Source of the DNA: Dehalococcoidia bacterium
GTDB taxonomy: Bacteria; Chloroflexota; Dehalococcoidia; Dehalococcoidales; RBG-16-60-22
Reading direction: 5' to 3'
DNA: 24,168 bases
NCBI GenBank assembly: GCA_030605045.1
Contig: JAUWBK010000003.1
Coordinates: forward strand, 1 to 24,168
Shown here in pieces: positions 1 through 5,229 of the stretch (position 1 is its first letter; every line of letters starts with the position of its first letter). The translations under genes and the position numbers were made by a program. Below the pieces are notes generated by a model. That model worked only from the letters and a program-made list of their open reading frames with translations. It did no database searches and had not been told where the DNA came from.

Positions 1-52
1 ATGGCGGAGCAATCGCCGACGGCTCATTAAAGAATAAGTTGACATAACGCTT

Positions 53-88
53 GAAACAATTCCAAGCTAAGTAGCTTTGAATTGTTTC
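53..88. repeat. Inverted-repeat hairpin upstream of hflX (copy 1)
   Basis: Two 16-base arms, 53-68 and 73-88, are complementary with a single mismatch around a 4-base loop (AAGT). There is no T-run after it on either strand, so it is not a typical intrinsic terminator. The 11-base left end and the 16-base right end recur at 1372-1417, on the other side of hflX, the latter with one mismatch. This suggests a small mobile palindrome or a shared regulatory hairpin. Bases 1-52 hold only short open tails in three frames and I cannot say which, if any, is the end of an upstream gene. Confidence 0.7.
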
Positions 89-110
89 CCCAAAAAAAGG
101 AGGGATCATC

Positions 111-1262
111 ATGAGACGTACGGTTCTCACCAAGACCGCACCAGAACGAGCTTTCTTAGTTGCTGTAGCCGCCACGGAGCGCAAAGACAGGTGGTCGGCC
201 GAAGCCTCAATAGAGGAGTTGGCACTATTGACTAGTACGGCTGGAGCCAGTGTTGTCGGCAAATTTATCCAACGACTACCCATACCCTCAAAAACGCATT
301 ATCTCGGTAAAGGCAAACTAGAGGAGCTACTAGCCCTGAAAAATAGCGTCAACTACGATGTGGTCATTTTTGATGATGAGCTCTCCCCAATACAGCAGCG
401 AAACCTGGAAGAAGCTCTTCAGGTAAAGGTGATTGACCGTGTTGCCTTGATCCTGGATATTTTTTCCCGGCGCGCCCGAACACACGAAGGCCAATTGCAG
501 GTAGAACTGGCACAACATCAATACCTTTTACCTCGCCTTGCCGGGCAGTGGAGTCATTTAGAGAGACTTGGCGGTGGTATCGGCACCAGAGGTCCCGGTG
601 AATCACAGCTTGAGACCGATAGACGCCTGATTCACCGGAAGATACATCGTCTCAAGGCACAAATAGAAGAGGTAAGAAAGCACCGAGCTCTATATCGCCA
701 AAAACGGAATAAGAGCGGTATTCCAGTATTAGCTCTAGTTGGTTACACCAATTCTGGAAAGAGCACCTTATTAAACGCTCTCTGCCAGGCGGATGTTTTT
801 ACTGAGGACAAACTATTTGCCACCTTAGACCCAACTACTAGACGTCTAACACTACCTGACAAAAAAACAGTTCTGATTACTGATACCGTGGGTTTTATTC
901 GTAAGTTGCCACCGACTATTGTTACTTCCTTTAGGGCAACCCTTGAGGAGTTAGATGAAGCTGCTCTGCTACTTCATATCGTTGATTTGGCTTCCTCTGA
1001 TGCCGCCGAGCAATGCCAGACTGTAGAGAGCATTCTCACTGACCTCAAACTCATGGATAAGCCCAGAGTTACCGTGCTAAACAAGATTGATTTGTTGCTC
1101 AGTAATGACCAGGACTGGAACGAAGCAACCGCCATAAATTACCTTTCTGATAAATCCTTGGATGGGAAGACAGTGCTCGTCTCAGCAATTAAAAAATGGG
1201 GACTGGCTAAACTTCTAACATTAATCAGCCATACCTTGTCTCAGCCGGCCACCCCAGTTTAG
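111..1262 (+). CDS. hflX: GTPase HflX, ribosome-associated
   Basis: HflX is a translational GTPase-family protein that binds the 50S subunit and splits stalled or idle ribosomes during stress; it acts in the cytoplasm. The 383-residue protein has the HflX N-terminal domain, the glycine-rich linker signature around residues 154-172 (GGGIGTRGPGESQLETD) followed by a charged helical stretch. The G domain then follows: G1 GYTNSGKST at 211-219, G3 DTVGF at 258-262 and G4 NKID at 324-327. Length is normal for a compact HflX. The ATG at 111 is preceded by a strong AGGAGG Shine-Dalgarno site at usual spacing. The gene stands alone, with copies of an inverted repeat on both sides. No residue looks broken. 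Confidence 0.97.
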   Translation: MRRTVLTKTAPERAFLVAVAATERKDRWSAEASIEELALLTSTAGASVVGKFIQRLPIPSKTHYLGKGKLEELLALKNSVNYDVVIFDDELSPIQQRNLEEALQVKVIDRVALILDIFSRRARTHEGQLQVELAQHQYLLPRLAGQWSHLERLGGGIGTRGPGESQLETDRRLIHRKIHRLKAQIEEVRKHRALYRQKRNKSGIPVLALVGYTNSGKSTLLNALCQADVFTEDKLFATLDPTTRRLTLPDKKTVLITDTVGFIRKLPPTIVTSFRATLEELDEAALLLHIVDLASSDAAEQCQTVESILTDLKLMDKPRVTVLNKIDLLLSNDQDWNEATAINYLSDKSLDGKTVLVSAIKKWGLAKLLTLISHTLSQPATPV

Positions 1263-1306
1263 CGCCCCTCAAAGTGACGCACTGAAGCCAAAATCTGGGC
1301 GTTTTT

Positions 1307-1326
1307 AATACCTTTTGAATGGTATT
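1307..1326 (+). terminator. Weak hairpin downstream of hflX
   Basis: AATACC and GGTATT form a 6-bp stem around an 8-base loop about 45 bases after the hflX stop. The following sequence is only mildly T-rich. It may end hflX transcription, but the stem is AT-rich and short. Confidence 0.25.
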
Positions 1327-1371
1327 TATCTCTGGATTGACGGGGCGACAAAACGATATAAAAATATTACG

Positions 1372-1417
1372 GAAACAATTCCTTCGTGGGTAGGCATGGT
1401 CTAGCTTTGATTTGTTT
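1372..1417. repeat. Inverted-repeat element downstream of hflX (copy 2)
   Basis: GAAACAATTCC at 1372-1382 is identical to 53-63. TAGCTTTGATTTGTTT at 1402-1417 matches 72-87 with one mismatch. The arms can still pair over about 9 bp with one mismatch, around a longer loop (about 18-20 bases) than in copy 1. The remaining bases of the 277-base gap after hflX show no gene. Confidence 0.55.
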
Positions 1418-1505
1418 TTAGAGTTATGTTAATTGGTTTGGGTTAAAACGGCAATGAGGAGCTGAATCCCCCTTAAACACCCCGCTAACATAGGCAGGTG
1501 ATGAG

Positions 1506-1533
1506 TTAACATAATGAATCATTATGGTATAAT
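1506..1533 (+). promoter_or_regulatory. Promoter with palindromic operator in its spacer
   Basis: TTAACA at 1506-1511 and TATAAT at 1528-1533 are spaced by 16 bases, and the -10 is extended (TGG just before it). The spacer is largely a perfect palindrome, ATAATGA-A-TCATTAT at 1511-1525 (7-base arms, one central base). That is a classic position for a repressor operator. The predicted start of transcription falls at or within a base or two of the ATG at 1540, so the message would be leaderless. Confidence 0.65.
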
Positions 1534-1539
1534 GGTGGT

Positions 1540-2289
1540 ATGAGATGGTATAACCCCAAGCGATGGTTTAATCTCACTACTGGTATAGTTTTAGTAGGTA
1601 TAATAATTTTTCTAGTTTTCATAGGAACGATAGTTGTTGGGCTTTCCCTGTGGAATGTACCACTTGCCAAGCAAATATTTCCCTTTCTAGAGATTTCAGA
1701 CGTATTTCCTACCAAGGCAATAGCTCTGTTTACAGGTCTAGCAACATTTGGTACTTTAGTTCTTGCGTTGACAACCATATTGACAATTAAAAATAATAAT
1801 AAAAGAGAAGAGATTCGTAGGGCAGAGGAATTATCAAAGGAGAAGCGACAGAGAGACAAAGCTGAGTTGGATGGTGTTATCAATTGGGCTGTAGATATCC
1901 TAAAGTGTGGTCTACCAGTAGAAGCCTCAGCTGTAGTAAATGCGCGAACCATGGAACAAACAAAAAAGTATATATCAACATGTTTAGTTACGCTGGCTAA
2001 CCACTTCAGAGAAATAATAGGTAAAGGTCTATTCATTGAAAAAATTGCATTAGCGTATGACAAAATGAGTAGCGGTGAATTAAGCGCGGTTGTTAATAAA
2101 GCGAGTGAGTATCTGAATAAACAGAGTAATCTTATAGATAAATGTAATGAAGCTGTCCTTAGTGATAATTTCAACGAATTCCAGAGAGTCAATAAAGAGC
2201 TAAATCATAACTGGGAAGAATTAACAAATTCTGCAGATACTATCATAGGAGTAGCTTTAAATCTTGAGCTTGTCATTCTAGATATTTAA
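1540..2289 (+). CDS. Unknown two-TM membrane protein with cytoplasmic coiled-coil domain
   Basis: I do not recognise a family. The 249-residue protein has two hydrophobic segments, at about residues 13-36 and 60-84. A highly charged stretch (about 86-112, rich in K, R and E) follows and looks like a coiled coil. The rest is a mostly helical soluble domain of about 135 residues. There is no signal-peptide cleavage site and no recognisable catalytic motif. No Shine-Dalgarno sequence precedes the ATG; a good extended -10 ends seven bases before it, which points to leaderless translation. The gene stands alone between hflX and the phage-like island and is AT-richer than hflX, so it may be accessory. 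A long antisense reading frame across it is treated as a shadow. A sensor, anchor or effector role would be guesswork. Confidence 0.75.
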   Translation: MRWYNPKRWFNLTTGIVLVGIIIFLVFIGTIVVGLSLWNVPLAKQIFPFLEISDVFPTKAIALFTGLATFGTLVLALTTILTIKNNNKREEIRRAEELSKEKRQRDKAELDGVINWAVDILKCGLPVEASAVVNARTMEQTKKYISTCLVTLANHFREIIGKGLFIEKIALAYDKMSSGELSAVVNKASEYLNKQSNLIDKCNEAVLSDNFNEFQRVNKELNHNWEELTNSADTIIGVALNLELVILDI

Positions 2290-2362
2290 CCCACAGATAA
2301 ACCAGTTCTCCAGCCCAAATAATTATGTAAACCCTTTTACCTGCTTATTCAGGGGCGCACTA

Positions 2363-2374
2363 TATATGTTATGT
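2363..2374 (+). repeat. 12-bp direct repeat, left of phage-like island
   Basis: TATATGTTATGT here is identical to 4959-4970 in the same orientation. The two copies bracket the phage-like genes and the gene-free region. It may be an attachment-site core or a target duplication, but it is AT-rich and short, so chance cannot be excluded. Confidence 0.3.
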
Positions 2375-2779
2375 CAGGTGAACTCAGCTTCTCGGTCTTT
2401 TTTGATAGTTAATCCCCTTCCCTAGGGAACACACCCGGGCATTCCACTGAAGGAATGATATCAGCAGCTGGAGAAGAACCTTAACCATCTCCCTTTAATC
2501 TTGATTGAATGGTGGCGGTTTGTCAAGTTTAGCTTCCAGAAAGGGGTGATGTCGGCTGAAAACTTTTCCTGGCCAGAAACAAATCCCTCGGGGTGGGCTG
2601 CCCGAGTCCCCCAGGGCATACCCCCCCCCCTATTCTCCGGTATGGCCTAAACTCCCTGGGCTAGCAGGGGGGTAAACGAGGGCGAGCACGTTTCGGGCTG
2701 CCCCGAGTGTCCCCTTTTTCCCCTAGCTCGGCACTTTTGTCTCGGTGTTTAGCTTCAAACCAGGTTGCCCTGGCGAGCT

Positions 2780-2797
2780 GCTCTCTGTCTTTTTCCG
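2780..2797 (-). repeat. 18-bp direct repeat, copy 1
   Basis: On the plus strand GCTCTCTGTCTTTTTCCG. It matches 3187-3204 with one mismatch. On the minus strand this copy leads into a CCAGG-GCAA-CCTGG hairpin, just as the other copy leads into the strong terminator. Confidence 0.6.
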
Positions 2798-2863
2798 TGC
2801 CCATCGTCGCCACCTTTCACTACTGCCAGACTGGGGGCGAAGCGTCCCACCCGTCAGGATGGG

Positions 2864-2913
2864 GCGCACTGACTCTTCTATATGTCTCTGGACATATAAC
2901 TGGGTTAGTGCGC
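2864..2913. other. Two-stage stem-loop (candidate RNA structure or cruciform)
   Basis: An inner perfect 8-bp stem, TATATGTC (2879-2886) with GACATATA (2891-2898), closes a 4-base loop. An outer 7-bp stem, GCGCACT (2864-2870) with AGTGCGC (2907-2913), encloses it with a symmetric 8+8 internal loop. The nested symmetry is unlikely to be coding debris and suggests a folded RNA or a protein-binding cruciform. Confidence 0.55.
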
Positions 2914-3056
2914 AGCAAGCCCCCACACCTTTGATTAGGGGGTTCGAATCTTCTTTAGAATGCCCGACTGTGGTAGCTTCGGGCTATTCGTAGAGCTTAC
3001 CTGGCAAGGATGGATTACTGGCAAGAGGTGGGGGATCCCCCTGGATTTGGCGCTGA

Positions 3057-3094
3057 GGGGCTGGGGGGATGGTGGAAGGGGGTTTCCGCGGGGG
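3057..3094 (+). other. G-quadruplex-type tract
   Basis: Four runs of 4, 6, 5 and 5 G (3057-3060, 3063-3068, 3078-3082, 3090-3094) are separated by 2, 9 and 7 bases. This fits an intramolecular quadruplex motif on the plus strand with one slightly long loop. It lies between the end of the phage-like operon and the other structured elements. Confidence 0.5.
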
Positions 3095-3163
3095 AGTCGC
3101 GCGGATCATAAAATTCTTAGCTTTGGCGGTCGGATATCTGATTAGACCGAGCGGAAAGAAGAA

Positions 3164-3187
3164 CCCCCCAGTTTTCCGCCTGGGGGG
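3164..3187 (-). terminator. Rho-independent terminator of the phage-like operon
   Basis: CCCCCCAG and CTGGGGGG form a perfect 8-bp GC-rich stem around an 8-base loop. Read on the minus strand it lies about 40 bases after the stop of the last phage-like gene and is followed by TTCTTCTTTCC. The plus-strand side is less T-rich, so the minus orientation is preferred. Confidence 0.75.
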
Positions 3188-3204
3188 CTCTCTGTCTCTT
3201 TCCG
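3187..3204 (-). repeat. 18-bp direct repeat, copy 2
   Basis: Second copy of the motif at 2780-2797, one mismatch, 407 bases away. It sits between the last phage-like gene and its terminator, so on the minus strand it is the transcribed sequence just ahead of the terminator stem. Confidence 0.6.
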
Positions 3205-3225
3205 AGGTGCCTCCTTTCCTTTAGA

Positions 3226-3636
3226 CTACATTCCCGAGCGGTGGCCGAAGATGATCACGTTGAACACACCTTCGTTGGTGGGGTCGGCACTTAGTACGAA
3301 GGTGAGCTTCTTGGTGGTCGTGGTGTAGGCTTTCAGATGGCCGGCTTTGCTGGTGGCGTTGTAGAGATAGGCGCCACGCTCGGTTACTGCCGCGCCGTAG
3401 ATGGTCTCGGCGGCGGCGGTGGCATCGGCGGCGATGATAAAACCGTTATCGTCATCGGTGTCTCCCACGATGAGGTTGCACGCGCCTACGGCGGGGGTCT
3501 TGATGTGGACCAGGACTCCCTCGATGATCATACCTTCGAGGAAGCTGGTTAGGTCGATGGAGACCTGGCTTTGGGATGTGACCTCGAACATCTCGGCGAA
3601 CGGGTAGACGGTGGCTCTTCCTGTGACTGGTGTCAT
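3226..3636 (-). CDS. Small phage virion-type protein
   Basis: The 136-residue protein is rich in G, T, A and alternating hydrophobic residues, so mostly beta. It has a central D-rich GDTDDD segment followed by an alanine-rich stretch and a C-terminal beta-strand region (KLTFVLSADP). This layout resembles small structural proteins encoded near the capsid gene of tailed phages; I infer a head or decoration role from composition only. The ATG at 3636 is chosen over an in-frame codon nine residues upstream because an AAAGGAGGT site sits seven bases before it. That site overlaps the last codons and stop of the upstream 66-residue gene, implying coupled translation. It is the last gene of a four-gene operon, followed by a terminator. 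No capsid, portal or tail genes are nearby. Confidence 0.7.
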   Translation of the reverse strand: MTPVTGRATVYPFAEMFEVTSQSQVSIDLTSFLEGMIIEGVLVHIKTPAVGACNLIVGDTDDDNGFIIAADATAAAETIYGAAVTERGAYLYNATSKAGHLKAYTTTTKKLTFVLSADPTNEGVFNVIIFGHRSGM

Positions 3637-3640
3637 GTTC

Positions 3641-3841
3641 TTACCTCCTTTCTTTAGATTCAACCTCGGCTAGCTGCTTTTGCCGGCTGCCGGTGGGTTT
3701 TGACAGGACCATGGTCGCGGTCCACCCCCAGGCCCGGTAGACCTCGGCGCAGTGCTCGGCCTTCTTGCGATCAGGATAACGGAAGCGGAAGACGCGCTCC
3801 CTGGTGCCCTGGTGAAGAAACACGATCCAATTTTGGTTCAT
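3641..3841 (-). CDS. Small unknown protein of the phage-like operon
   Basis: A 66-residue basic protein with three tryptophans and many charged residues; I do not recognise a family. It has no membrane segment or signal peptide. It overlaps the 3' end of the HNH gene by 71 bases in another frame. It has an AGAGG-like ribosome site ahead of its ATG, and its final two arginine codons (AGG AGG) form the Shine-Dalgarno site of the next gene. That dovetailing supports it being a real gene. A role in DNA or virion handling would be a guess. Confidence 0.6.
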   Translation of the reverse strand: MNQNWIVFLHQGTRERVFRFRYPDRKKAEHCAEVYRAWGWTATMVLSKPTGSRQKQLAEVESKERR

Positions 3842-4457
3842 CCGCTGCCTCTTTTAGAACGTTTGTTCTAGTGTCCAGGTTAAGCCTGATGGCGGGCTCT
3901 GGCTCTAGGTGGGCTTTGAGCTCCAGGTAGAGGTCGCCCATCAGGTCCTTGCTCTCTTTCAGTGGCCCCTCCGAGCTAACCAGTTTTGCCAGGTACTTGG
4001 TGGTTGTGGACACGGAGCAGCCTACTACCTCCGCCCCGCCGGCGATGGCGTCACCCCTGGGGTAGTGGCCAAGGTCCTTTACCTTCTCGAGCAGCCAGTT
4101 CCTGAAATCTACCTCAAATAGAAAGTTAGCCTGCATCTCTGGAGCTCCGTGCTTATAGTTGACCGCCTCTTTAACTACCCTGGTGGCTGATTGACCCTCG
4201 GTTCTCTCTCTCTCCTTTTGGGCACTTGGGGGACTGGTAACCACCCGGGCTTTGTTTTCGAGGGTGACATTACACCTCTTGCAGAGCAGGCGAAGGTTGG
4301 GCGGATCGTTATTCCAGGGGCAGCCGTCCACGTGGTCGATTTCCAGCTTATTTTGTGTCGTCGGGATTTCGAAGCACCGGGCACACTGCTCTCCGTCCCG
4401 CAGGACCAGGAAGCGGTAAACCCACAACCTGGTGTTCACTCCGTAGCGTCTTGGCAT
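3771..4457 (-). CDS. HNH endonuclease, phage type
   Basis: Metal-dependent nuclease of the HNH superfamily, probably cutting double-stranded DNA; in tailed phages such genes lie beside the terminase and help packaging. The HNH core is at residues 25-63: C25-x2-C28, the IDHVDG strand with D41-H42, N49/N54 and C59-x2-C62-N63, so both zinc knuckles and the catalytic His are present. A linker follows and then a C-terminal region (about 120-175) that looks like a winged helix (GCSVSTTTKYLAKL). The ATG at 4457 is chosen because AGGAGG lies six bases upstream; a GTG two codons earlier would abut that site. It overlaps the upstream stop (TAATG), and its own end overlaps the 66-residue gene. An intron-homing or defence nuclease is an alternative. 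Confidence 0.85.
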   Translation of the reverse strand: MPRRYGVNTRLWVYRFLVLRDGEQCARCFEIPTTQNKLEIDHVDGCPWNNDPPNLRLLCKRCNVTLENKARVVTSPPSAQKERERTEGQSATRVVKEAVNYKHGAPEMQANFLFEVDFRNWLLEKVKDLGHYPRGDAIAGGAEVVGCSVSTTTKYLAKLVSSEGPLKESKDLMGDLYLELKAHLEPEPAIRLNLDTRTNVLKEAADEPKLDRVSSPGHQGARLPLPLS

Positions 4458-4924
4458 TACCACACCTCCTTTTTCACCGCCCGGGGGGCGATCATCTTTT
4501 GAATTAGCTTCTTGGTGGCTGCCGGCACCTGGCCAGTGTCTGCCAGGCGGGCGATGATATAGAGAACTACTCGGAGCTCGGGGTCGGCTGCCATCCTGGT
4601 GATGCCTCTTTTGAGTAGCTTCGACTGTGCACCGTGTGTGAGACGGTTCAGGTTGAACGCTGGGGCGCCTGCTCCTATCCTCTTACCTCCCCAGCCTGGA
4701 TGTGGCTTCGGCCTCTTGGGGCAGTTAAGGCATGCCTGGGGTTCGGTCATGCCGAGGATGCAGAGGGGATCAGGACATGTAAAGGGTTTCGGCTCTTCTC
4801 GGGGTGGCTCTTTGATGGGTAGTTCGCAGAAGAAACAAATACCGTCTCCGCGGTCGCTACACTTCTTGCAAGGTCTGAAGGCAGCCTGATCGGATAGGGG
4901 GTGGGAGAGTGCTTTTTCGTTCAA
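4457..4924 (-). CDS. Cys-rich GGxRxGAG protein, small-terminase-like
   Basis: The 155-residue protein has an N-terminal half with eight cysteines in pairs (C19/C22, C30/C33, C50/C55, C65/C68), probably zinc ribbons. The motif GGKRIGAGAP at 79-88 comes next, then NLNRLTHGA. The GG(K/A)RxGAGxP-type motif plus an N-x-x-x-x-x-HG segment is typical of small terminase subunits and other phage DNA-binding proteins; the remaining helical C-terminus is compatible. The start is a TTG at 4924 with AAGGAG seven bases upstream. It is the first gene of the minus-strand operon and its stop overlaps the HNH start. The zinc-ribbon extension is unusual for a small terminase, so a phage regulator is possible. 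No large terminase follows. Confidence 0.6.
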   Translation of the reverse strand: MNEKALSHPLSDQAAFRPCKKCSDRGDGICFFCELPIKEPPREEPKPFTCPDPLCILGMTEPQACLNCPKRPKPHPGWGGKRIGAGAPAFNLNRLTHGAQSKLLKRGITRMAADPELRVVLYIIARLADTGQVPAATKKLIQKMIAPRAVKKEVW

Positions 4925-5229
4925 GAGGCAGCTCCTTTCTGAGAGCTGAGCGGTTTTCTATATGTTATGTAAGATTACGAGTGCATCCAGGCACTTCGCA
5001 ACAGGTGTCTTCACTACTCAACATAATTTCCGAATTTTAAGTTTTTGGATTTTTTAACTTTCTGGACTTTTTTAATAAATCTAAGGTTAAACCGTTCAGC
5101 CAACTTATTTAATTTATCTTTTGTTAAAAGCGACAAGTTTTTATTCCACATTCCCCTGATTTTTTATGTCAACTCCCCTACTATACTGCCCTGCTGAATA
5201 TATATGTTACAATTGTGGCAGGAGTAAAG
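4925..5229. other. Divergent intergenic region between the phage-like operon and the membrane enzyme
   Basis: About 305 bases without a gene. The half near 4925 contains a small hairpin (AGTGC...GCACT, near 4979-4994). The middle (5020-5160) is very AT-rich with two similar T-rich blocks around GGA. A TATACT at 5182-5187 is a possible -10 for the plus-strand gene, but no good -35 is visible. The sharp AT-rich composition next to the G/C-rich island suggests a boundary. Confidence 0.4.
4959..4970 (+). repeat. 12-bp direct repeat, right of phage-like island
   Basis: Identical to 2363-2374. It lies 35 bases upstream of the first gene of the minus-strand operon, so it could alternatively be part of that operon's promoter region. 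A shorter related ATATATGTTA occurs again near 5200. Confidence 0.3.

Larger units (their letters stand above)
2290..3225. other. Long gene-free, hairpin-rich region
   Basis: About 935 bases without a convincing gene. Frames of up to 82 codons exist but have low-complexity composition and no good ribosome site. Base-paired structures follow closely: palindrome 2418-2429 (TTCCCTAGGGAA), hairpins 2440-2457, 2587-2606, 2864-2913, 2962-2984 and 3085-3105, palindrome 3030-3041 (GGGGGATCCCCC) and the terminator 3164-3187. It also has a C10 run (2621-2630), a G-quadruplex-type tract (3057-3094) and repeated segments. It is G/C-richer than its surroundings and follows the end of the phage-like operon. 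It could encode a large structured RNA, hold a packaging or replication site, or be decayed phage DNA. Confidence 0.5.

Noticed and set aside
1..57. Tail of an upstream gene at the window edge
   Set aside because: Three frames stay open for 9 to 18 codons and none has a recognisable C-terminal motif, so no gene can be assigned.
1506..2192. Long minus-strand reading frame opposite the two-TM protein
   Set aside because: The plus-strand frame has a promoter, a plausible membrane topology and a coiled coil. The antisense product is S/T/R-rich with no domain.
2905..2965. tRNA-like T-arm sequence GGGGGTTCGAATCTTCT
   Set aside because: The T-stem needs several G-U pairs, and no matching acceptor, D-arm or anticodon arm lies upstream. 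At most a decayed tRNA or chance.
2700..3145. Several short reading frames of 60-82 codons in the gene-free region
   Set aside because: They overlap one another on both strands, have skewed composition (runs of S, P, G, W), no good ribosome sites and no recognisable domain.
3337..4889. Plus-strand frames opposite the phage-like operon (up to 103 codons)
   Set aside because: They are antisense to genes with clear ribosome sites, tight overlaps and a recognised HNH domain.
3226..5000. CRISPR array or toxin-antitoxin system in the accessory island
   Set aside because: No regularly spaced repeats occur, and the 66-residue/136-residue pair lacks any toxin or antitoxin fold signature.
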